Source of the DNA: Nitrospira sp.
Lineage (GTDB): Bacteria; Nitrospirota; Nitrospiria; Nitrospirales; Nitrospiraceae
Direction: 5' to 3'
NCBI GenBank assembly: GCA_020853775.1
Contig: JADYYH010000119.1
Coordinates: 1-64,000 of the forward strand
DNA length: 64,000 nt
In this document: positions 57,983 through 64,000 of the stretch, in pieces
Layout: each line of letters starts with the position of its first letter
How positions within the stretch are numbered: position 1 is the stretch's first letter
Notes under the pieces: model-generated
What the model saw: only the letters and a program-made list of their open reading frames with translations
Databases searched by the model: none
What the model was told of the DNA's origin: nothing
Position numbers and translations under genes: made by a program

Positions 57983-59172
57983 AACTGGCAGCCCGTGTCG
58001 GACGCATTGTGCCCTCCCCAACCCTGAGCATTACCGCCACTGCGAAAGCCATGGCGGCACAAGGCATCGACGTGATCGATTTTGCCTCCGGCGAACCGGA
58101 CTTTGATACGCCGGAGCCGGTGAAAGCTGCGGCTGAAGCCGCCATTCGCGCAGGCTTTACGAAATATACGCCCTCGTCAGGCATCGACGAATTGCGCAAC
58201 GCCATCGCGGACAAGTTGAAAGACGAGCAAGGACTGCACTACGACAAGTCCCAAATTCTGGTGTCCTGCGGCGCGAAACACTCGCTCTATAACGTCGCAG
58301 AAGCCCTACTGGAGGCGGGCGACGAATTGATTATTCCCGTCCCCTTCTGGGTCTCGTATCAGGATCAAACTCTCCTGAACGATGCCACACCGGTCATGCT
58401 GCAGACTCAGGAACGGGATGGATACACGATCACACAAGACGCGCTGGAAGCCGTGATCACCCCGCGCACCAAAGCGATTATCGTCAACAGCCCCTGCAAT
58501 CCCACCGGTGCCACGTACGACCGGAACACCCTGGAACGCATCGCGGCCGTCGCCTTGCGTCATGACCTGGTCATCATTTCAGACGAGATTTACGAGAAGG
58601 TGCTCTATGACGGCGTGCAGCACATCAGCATCGCCAGCCTGAGCCCGGAAGTCGCGGCCCGCACGGTGGTGATCAACGGTGTCTCAAAAGCCTACGCCAT
58701 GACCGGCTGGCGGATCGGGTATGCCGCAGGACCGAAGCCGCTGCTGACAGCGATGGCCAACATCCAAAGCCAAAGCACCTCGAACCCCTGCTCCATTTCG
58801 CAAAAAGCCGCGGTGGCGGCCCTCCGTCTCGGCAATCCCTTTACCACCGTGATGGTCGCGGAATTCGATCGGCGACGACGCCTCATGGTCGAGCGTCTGA
58901 ACACAATGCCCGGCGTGACCTGTCGCATGCCGACCGGCGCATTTTACGCCTTTCCCAATGTGACCGGTCTGCTGACCAAGCGATGGAAGGATCAACCCAT
59001 CGGCTCGGCGGCCAATCTGGCAACCTACTTACTCAACGAAGCGCAAGTGGCGCTGGTCCCCGGTGAACCGTTTGGAAGTGACGTCCATATCCGGCTATCC
59101 TATGCGACCTCGATGGAGGCCATCGAACGCGGATTGACCCGCATCGAAGCGGCGCTCCGCCGTCTGTCGTGA
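57979..59172 (+). CDS. PLP-dependent aminotransferase, aspartate type (class I, AAT1b-like)
   Basis: 397 residues. Fold type I aminotransferase with FASGEPDFDTPE, NSPCNPTGATYD, SDEIYEKVLYDG and the PLP lysine in VSKAYAMTGWRIGYAAG. It is closest to aspartate/prephenate aminotransferases of the AspC/AAT-1b group; use of prephenate cannot be excluded. ATGA overlap with coaD indicates an operon rsmD-coaD-aminotransferase. The 130 bases after it hold no gene I recognise. Confidence 0.9.
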   Translation: MKLAARVGRIVPSPTLSITATAKAMAAQGIDVIDFASGEPDFDTPEPVKAAAEAAIRAGFTKYTPSSGIDELRNAIADKLKDEQGLHYDKSQILVSCGAKHSLYNVAEALLEAGDELIIPVPFWVSYQDQTLLNDATPVMLQTQERDGYTITQDALEAVITPRTKAIIVNSPCNPTGATYDRNTLERIAAVALRHDLVIISDEIYEKVLYDGVQHISIASLSPEVAARTVVINGVSKAYAMTGWRIGYAAGPKPLLTAMANIQSQSTSNPCSISQKAAVAALRLGNPFTTVMVAEFDRRRRLMVERLNTMPGVTCRMPTGAFYAFPNVTGLLTKRWKDQPIGSAANLATYLLNEAQVALVPGEPFGSDVHIRLSYATSMEAIERGLTRIEAALRRLS

Positions 59173-59302
59173 TCGCACAGCTTTTCGATCCCTCAGCCCC
59201 TTGATTGTTGCGCACATGAGGTTATGAGGGACAGAGGTTCCACAGATCACGGACCGAGCGACCACCACCGAACAAGGCTCTACGATCAGAGGAGGAAGAC
59301 CC

Positions 59303-59713
59303 GTGCCAATATATGAGTATCAATGTAGCAGCTGTGCGCACCGCTTCGAGGTGAAGCAGAGCATCAAGGATGATCCCATCAAGGAATGTGTGCGTTGCGG
59401 AAAGGAAGTCACGAAGCTGATTTCGCCGCCGGCCATTATGTTCAAAGGCAGCGGGTGGTATATCACCGACTACTCGGACAAGATGAAACCGGGAGGCAGC
59501 GATACGTCCGACAAGCCGGCGGCAGCCGGTGCAGACAAGGCGAAAACCCCGGCCTCATCGGACGCCACAAGCACGAGCCCGGCCTCGAGCTCGGCGCCTG
59601 CAGCAGCCTCACCGGCCGCGACACCCAGCGCCCCCGCGTCGACCAGCACGAGCACGTCCGGCGGCGGGGCAGCGAGCTCCCAGTCGTCCGCTTCATCTAC
59701 AAGTAAATCCTGA
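59303..59713 (+). CDS. FmdB-type zinc ribbon with long low-complexity tail
   Basis: 136 residues. The first 60 are a FmdB-like regulatory ribbon: MPIYEYQCSSCAHRFEV and CVRCGKEVTKL, with four zinc cysteines, then GSGWYITDYS as in the family. From residue 65 on the chain is nearly all Ala, Ser, Pro, Thr and Gly, likely disordered. GAGGAGGAAG precedes the GTG start. Function of FmdB ribbons is not firmly known; some are linked with formamidase or amidase expression. Confidence 0.8.
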   Translation: MPIYEYQCSSCAHRFEVKQSIKDDPIKECVRCGKEVTKLISPPAIMFKGSGWYITDYSDKMKPGGSDTSDKPAAAGADKAKTPASSDATSTSPASSSAPAAASPAATPSAPASTSTSTSGGGAASSQSSASSTSKS

Positions 59714-59815
59714 TCAGCGAACTCCTGCCCACAAGCGGAGGAGCGAGCCGCGCACTGTTCGGGCAGTCAGGATACCGACAGAGCAGGCCGGCCTAGCCCG
59801 GTGACGTTACTAGGC

Positions 59816-60259
59816 TTATCGAAGCTGGACAGGCTTGTGTTTTTTGACGGTCGAGGATTTGGCAGAGGATTTCGACGTTGCTTTTGACGTCGTTTTGACG
59901 GGCTTCTTAACGGTCGTTTTGGCGGGCGGCTTCGCGGCAGGAGTCTTGGCGGCTTTCACGGCTCGCTCCTTCGCTGCAGCGATCGTGTGCTCCAAGTTCG
60001 CAATCATCGCCGACTTCTCTTTATTCACCCGCGTGAGATCTTCGACACGAATTTGCAACTCTTCTTTCGCCTTGTTCGCGGCGTTGAGCTGATTCTGCAA
60101 GAGCGCTTTATCCGCCGCCGCCTGTTGGGCTTCCGAATGCAGTTGTTCAATTTGGGCCTGGAGAGCCGGCGGCCAAAAATCGCATCCTGCCAGCAGCAAC
60201 AGGCTGCTGAACCCGAGCATCGACAATCCCATCACCGCGCGACGTGAACGAATCAGCAT
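59816..60259 (-). CDS. Lipoprotein with coiled coil and Lys/Ala/Pro-rich tail
   Basis: 147 residues. Lipobox LLAGC after a hydrophobic N-terminus. Then a coiled coil (about 30-95, QIEQLHSEAQQAAADKALLQ in part), then a 45-residue tail made of AKTPAAKPPAKTT, KKPVKTTSK and similar repeats, like a histone H1 tail. GGGAGGA at 7 bases gives the start. Possible role: binding peptidoglycan, DNA or polyanions at the envelope. The 102-base gap before it (59714-59815) contains only a weak GCCTAG/CTAGGC hairpin. Confidence 0.7.
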   Translation of the reverse strand: MLIRSRRAVMGLSMLGFSSLLLLAGCDFWPPALQAQIEQLHSEAQQAAADKALLQNQLNAANKAKEELQIRVEDLTRVNKEKSAMIANLEHTIAAAKERAVKAAKTPAAKPPAKTTVKKPVKTTSKATSKSSAKSSTVKKHKPVQLR

Positions 60260-60307
60260 AAGTGGTCCTCCCATGTGGGTGAATTATACCCACAACGCTC
60301 CATCAAA

Positions 60308-60955
60308 TCATGATGAAAGTGTGTACCCCTGTTGTGCGAGACCCGCACGGATCCGTTCCATCGATAACAGGCCCGCTCGCAGCAGGCGCGGCTGTTCGCA
60401 CGCATCCACGACGGTCGACGCAGACCCGCCCGGCGTGCGCCCGCCGTCCAGAATCAGATCGAGAAACGGCCCGAGGGTTTGCTGCACCGACTCTGCCTGA
60501 TCGAGAGGTGGTTCGGATGACCGGTTGGCGCTGGTCCCGGTCAAAGGACCGGTCTGAGTGAGCAGGCGCTGCAGTGTCGCCAGCGGAGACCATCGAACCC
60601 CGATCGTGCCGGTTCCCGCCGTCAACAACGGCGACAAGCCGGCCGCGGCAGGAAACACGATGGTCAACGGCCCAGGCCAAAACAGATCCATCAGCGCCGC
60701 GGCGGCCGGAGGAATCGAGGACACCAACGACGACAACTGATCGCGGCCGCCGATGAGCACGAGAATGGGCTTCTCGACCGGCCGGCCTTTCACGGCAATC
60801 AGTCGGCGCACCGCATTCTCGTCGGTGGGGCGAACCGCTAAGCCATAATAGGTTTCGGTCGGCAATGCAATGAGGCCCTGCGCGGTCAGGACACGCCGCA
60901 CTTCTGGGAGAATGGCATCACACGTCGTGTCGAGGAAAGGAAGAACCAGAGCCAT
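60308..60955 (-). CDS. Threonylcarbamoyl-AMP synthase (Sua5/TsaC family)
   Basis: 215 residues of the YrdC/Sua5 family. Makes threonylcarbamoyl-AMP for the t6A37 base of tRNA. The YrdC fold shows ALPTETYYGLAV, KGRPVEKPI and GTSANRSSEPP. The C-terminal Sua5 extension is absent, so it is TsaC-like in length, close to the short form. It follows purD with a 22-base gap on the same strand. Confidence 0.9.
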   Translation of the reverse strand: MALVLPFLDTTCDAILPEVRRVLTAQGLIALPTETYYGLAVRPTDENAVRRLIAVKGRPVEKPILVLIGGRDQLSSLVSSIPPAAAALMDLFWPGPLTIVFPAAAGLSPLLTAGTGTIGVRWSPLATLQRLLTQTGPLTGTSANRSSEPPLDQAESVQQTLGPFLDLILDGGRTPGGSASTVVDACEQPRLLRAGLLSMERIRAGLAQQGYTLSS

Positions 60956-60977
60956 GTCACGGCCTAGGGCAAGAAAC

Positions 60978-62255
60978 TCAAGACTGGCGCGGAAGGGCCC
61001 GGTACGCGATATCGGTGCGATAGTGACGTCCCTGGAAGGTGATGGTCGGCACAGCCTGGTACACCTGCGCCCGCGCTTGCAATAAGGACGGCGCCCATGC
61101 CGCCACGGCCAATACCCTTCCGCCTGCCGTCACCACCTGCCCGGCCTCCCGCCTGGTTCCGGCATGAAACACCGCAAGAGGCGACGCGCCGGAAGGAGCC
61201 GTCAAACCCTGAATAGGGAATCCGGTCTCGTAGGATCCGGGATATCCCGGCGAGGTCATCACGACACAGACGGCCGTGTCCTCCCGCCATTCAACCGCCA
61301 GCTCATCAAGGCGATGGTCAACCACCGCCTCCATCACGTCCACCAGATCGGTCTTCAGCAACGGCAGCACGACCTCCGTTTCCGGATCGCCCATACGCGC
61401 ATTGAACTCCAGCACGTAGGGCGTGCCGCGTACAATCATCAGCCCCGCGTAGAGCACGCCTTGGAACGGACAGCCCAGACGGGCCATTGCATCCACCGTC
61501 GGCTGCAGCACCTGCCGCGTCACCTGATCGCGCAGCGCAGCGGTCGCGATGGGAGCCGGAGCGTAGGCCCCCATGCCGCCGGTATTGGGTCCGGCGTCCC
61601 CGTCTCCAATACGTTTGTGATCCTGCGCGGGGATCATCGGCACGACGGTGTTTCCGTCCGTGAATGCCATGATGGTCAGTTCTTCGCCGTCGAGGAACTC
61701 TTCGATCAACACCCGTTGGCCGGCCTGGCCGAACACGGACTTTTCCATCGCATCGCGGACCGCTTGCTTGGCTTCCTCACGGGTCGTCGCCACCACCACG
61801 CCCTTGCCCTGCGCAAGGCCGTCGGCCTTCACGACAATGGGAACGGGTTGAGCCTCCAGATAGGCCAGCGCTTGATCCATCTGCTCGAAGCTGCGCGAAA
61901 CGGCCGTCGGGATGCGATTCGCAGCCATGATGTCTTTGGAAAAACTTTTGCTGGATTCCAAACGCGCGGCGGCTTTGGTAGGACCGAATATTTTCAAACG
62001 CGCTTTCCTGAACTCATCGGCAATACCAAGGGCCAACGGCGCCTCAGGACCAACGACGGTCAGATCAATCCCTTCCTTCAGCGCAAAGGCCTTCAGTCCG
62101 GCAATGTCATCCGCCTTGACCGGCACGCAGGTCGCCAGGCCTTCGATGCCGGCATTGCCCGGCGCGCAAAAGATTTGCGGCTTCCGCGGACTCTGGGCGA
62201 TCTTCCAGACCAGCGCATGCTCCCGTCCACCACTGCCGACAACCAGAATCTTCAC
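60978..62255 (-). CDS. purD: Phosphoribosylamine--glycine ligase
   Basis: 425 residues. Joins glycine to phosphoribosylamine in purine synthesis. ATP-grasp enzyme with MKILVVGSGGREHALVWK at the N-terminus, GPEAPLALGIADEF, KADGLAQGKGVVVA and NTGGMGAYAP, and the substrate-binding EFNARMGDPE. GTG start. The upstream gene purH gives a purHD operon, with a structured repeat in the gap between them. Confidence 0.96.
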   Translation of the reverse strand: MKILVVGSGGREHALVWKIAQSPRKPQIFCAPGNAGIEGLATCVPVKADDIAGLKAFALKEGIDLTVVGPEAPLALGIADEFRKARLKIFGPTKAAARLESSKSFSKDIMAANRIPTAVSRSFEQMDQALAYLEAQPVPIVVKADGLAQGKGVVVATTREEAKQAVRDAMEKSVFGQAGQRVLIEEFLDGEELTIMAFTDGNTVVPMIPAQDHKRIGDGDAGPNTGGMGAYAPAPIATAALRDQVTRQVLQPTVDAMARLGCPFQGVLYAGLMIVRGTPYVLEFNARMGDPETEVVLPLLKTDLVDVMEAVVDHRLDELAVEWREDTAVCVVMTSPGYPGSYETGFPIQGLTAPSGASPLAVFHAGTRREAGQVVTAGGRVLAVAAWAPSLLQARAQVYQAVPTITFQGRHYRTDIAYRALPRQS

Positions 62256-62348
62256 AGTTCAACCTTTGCTTGAATAAAGTGCGCTCGATGCTGCCACGCC
62301 TCGGCTTGTCGCTCGTTTCGCTCAGTCCATCTCCCGACATCCGTGAGG

Positions 62349-62465
62349 GCGTTCAAACGGGTCGCCCAACGAGGCCGCAGGCGAGAAAAAACCGGAGGCG
62401 TAGCCTGCTGGCTACGTTGAGGATTTTTTCGAGCCGAGAACGAAGTTGGAGGCCCGTTTCAACGC
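62349..62465 (+). repeat. Structured intergenic repeat, copy B
   Basis: A 117-base nested palindrome. Outer arms GCGTTCAAACGGG and CCCGTTTCAACGC pair apart from one C/C mismatch, at the same place as the G/G mismatch of copy A. Inner stems: CGTAGCC with GGCTACG, and GAAAAAACC with GGATTTTTTC. It ends 3 bases from the purH stop, so its orientation to the upstream gene is the same as in copy A. Confidence 0.75.
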
Positions 62466-62468
62466 GCC

Positions 62469-64000
62469 TCAGTGGCGGAAGTGGCGCATACCGGTAAGAA
62501 TCATCGCCATGCCATGTTCATCCACCGCCTTGGTCACCTCGGCGTCACGGATAGACCCGCCGGGCTGAATCACACAGGTGATACCGGCTTCCGCCGCGGC
62601 ATCGATGCCATCCCGGAACGGGAAGAACGCGTCAGACGCCATGACACAGCCCTTCACGGACGACTGGGCTTTCATCGCCGCCAATTTCACCGAATCGACC
62701 CGGCTCATCTGTCCCGCGCCGATGCCGACGATTTCACCAGGCCGACCGTAAATGATGGCGTTCGACTTCACATGTTTGCAGACCACCCAGGCAAAGGCGC
62801 AAGCGGCATATTCCTGCTCGGTCGGTTTGCGTGAGGTCGGCACAGCGAGTGCCTTGATGTCCTTGATTACGCCGAGATCCCGGTCCTGGACGATCAATCC
62901 ACCGACCAGCTTCTTGAGGTCATACCCTTCCGCGGTCGCCTTGCTGAGCGGTCCGACATCCAGCAGACGAATGTCTTTTTTCCGCTTGAGCTCCGCCAAC
63001 GCATCTTCAGCAAAACCCGGCGCGATGACGACTTCGACAAACGTGGAGGTAATCTCCTTCGCCGCCGCCAGATCCACCGGACGATTAAACGCAATCACCC
63101 CGCCGAACGCCGACACAGGATCCGTCGCGCGCGCTTTGACATAGGCTTCCACCGGCGTGGCGCCGAGGGCGCAGCCGCAGGGATTGTTGTGCTTGATGAT
63201 GGCCACGGCAGTCTGGTCGAATTCTTTCACGAGTTCGAGCGCCGAATTGGAATCGAGGAAATTATTGTAGGACATGGCTTTGCCATGCAGGATCTTCCCG
63301 CGTGACACGGCCGGTTCCTTGGCCTGCATTTCACGATAGAACGCCCCCTGCTGGTGCGGATTTTCCCCGTAGCGCAGTGTCTCCACCCGCTCGAACTGCA
63401 GCGACAGGATGGCAGGAAACTTCACCTCGCTCCCCTGCACCTGCTTTTCGAGATAGCCGGCAATCAGACTGTCGTACCGCGCCGTATGTTGAAACACCTT
63501 CATGGCCAGTTCGCGGCGTAACGCCGGCGTCACGGAACCGGCCTTCACGGCCTCCAACACGCGGGTGTAATCGGACGGGTCGACCACGACGAGCACATCC
63601 TCATGGTTCTTCGCGGCGGAGCGCAACATGGAGGGACCGCCGATGTCGATGTTCTCGATCGCCTCCTCGAAGGGACAATTGGGCTTGGCGATCGTCGATT
63701 CGAAGGGATACAGATTCACGACGACGACATCGATATTGCCGATGCCGTGCTGTTGCATCTGCTTGACGTGGTCGGGCACGCCGCGACGCCCCAGTAAGCC
63801 GCCATGAATTTTCGGGTGTAAGGTCTTGACCCGGCCATCGAGAATCTCGGGCGACCCCGTGTAGGCGGCCACGTCCATCACCGCCACACCCGCATCACGC
63901 AAGGCTTTGGCGGTTCCGCCGGTGGACAATATTTCCGCGCCAAGGGCTGCCAACCCTCTGGCCATTTCCACAACTCCGGTCTTGTCAGAAACACTGATCA
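62469..64000 (-). CDS. purH: Bifunctional AICAR formyltransferase/IMP cyclohydrolase, 5' end outside window
   Basis: Last two steps of IMP synthesis. About 510 residues are visible and the frame stays open to the end of the window ([13 protein letters not shown]), so the start lies just outside; roughly 5-10 residues are missing. N-terminal MGS-like cyclohydrolase domain ([26 protein letters not shown]) and C-terminal transformylase domain with IKHNNPCG. Complete at the 3' end. Confidence 0.95.
   Translation of the reverse strand, partial: ISVSDKTGVVEMARGLAALGAEILSTGGTAKALRDAGVAVMDVAAYTGSPEILDGRVKTLHPKIHGGLLGRRGVPDHVKQMQQHGIGNIDVVVVNLYPFESTIAKPNCPFEEAIENIDIGGPSMLRSAAKNHEDVLVVVDPSDYTRVLEAVKAGSVTPALRRELAMKVFQHTARYDSLIAGYLEKQVQGSEVKFPAILSLQFERVETLRYGENPHQQGAFYREMQAKEPAVSRGKILHGKAMSYNNFLDSNSALELVKEFDQTAVAIIKHNNPCGCALGATPVEAYVKARATDPVSAFGGVIAFNRPVDLAAAKEITSTFVEVVIAPGFAEDALAELKRKKDIRLLDVGPLSKATAEGYDLKKLVGGLIVQDRDLGVIKDIKALAVPTSRKPTEQEYAACAFAWVVCKHVKSNAIIYGRPGEIVGIGAGQMSRVDSVKLAAMKAQSSVKGCVMASDAFFPFRDGIDAAAEAGITCVIQPGGSIRDAEVTKAVDEHGMAMILTGMRHFRH

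Noticed and set aside
61164..62273. 369-residue plus-strand open frame opposite purD
   Set aside because: Antisense to a fully conserved purD; composition is typical of a GC-rich shadow.

Overview
The window is about 60% G+C, densely coded and bacterial. It carries LPS genes (KDO and heptose), outer-membrane barrels and lipoproteins, so the host is diderm. A copper nitrite reductase, a succinate dehydrogenase iron-sulfur subunit with an extra cluster cysteine, a CCG-domain (HdrB-like) protein and the overall gene content suggest a Nitrospira-like member of Nitrospirota. That assignment is inference: no rRNA or marker phylogeny is available here. I saw no tRNA, rRNA, CRISPR array, insertion sequence or prophage.

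Layout. 1-9.1 kb: MFS transporter, large AsmA-like protein, M24 peptidase, SdhB-type iron-sulfur protein, and the RNA-repair pair archease-rtcB. 9.2-12.7 kb: c-di-GMP group (PilZ protein, membrane sensor-like protein, REC-PAS-GGDEF-EAL protein), converging on a TPR/2OG-Fe(II) oxygenase gene. 14.4-18.8 kb: soluble transhydrogenase, HDOD protein, secreted coiled-coil protein, CCG-domain protein, cupin. 18.75-23.6 kb, minus strand: a nirK-led module (nirK, degenerate HMA-like protein, barrel, solute-binding lipoprotein, DUF3365 c-heme protein) preceded by a perfect 24-bp palindrome and a Crp/Fnr-family gene, with transketolase upstream.

25.6-37.3 kb is a pyrimidine operon: a near-consensus promoter, a PyrR-binding RNA hairpin, an intrinsic attenuator, then pyrR, pyrB, pyrC, a DUF4149 gene, carA, sppA, an M48 protease, carB, greA and a SAM hydrolase. 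37.7-41.7 kb: an orphan efflux adaptor lipoprotein, a barrel protein and bioA. 41.8-53.3 kb: lepA and lepB, then heptose/KDO genes with CTP synthase (heptose kinase, kdsB, pyrG, kdsA, kdsD), phospholipid genes (pgsA, plsY), an RCK_C coiled-coil protein and an HtrA protease. 53.3-64 kb: EF-G-like GTPase, radC, a small zinc ribbon behind a sigma-54-like promoter, rsmD-coaD-aminotransferase, FmdB-like ribbon, a Lys-rich lipoprotein, Sua5/TsaC, purD and the 3' part of purH.

The strongest non-coding signals are the complete PyrR attenuator, the nirK operator placed where a class II activator would sit, and a two-copy structured repeat that lies 3-5 bases after the stop codons of pyrG and purH in the same relative orientation.
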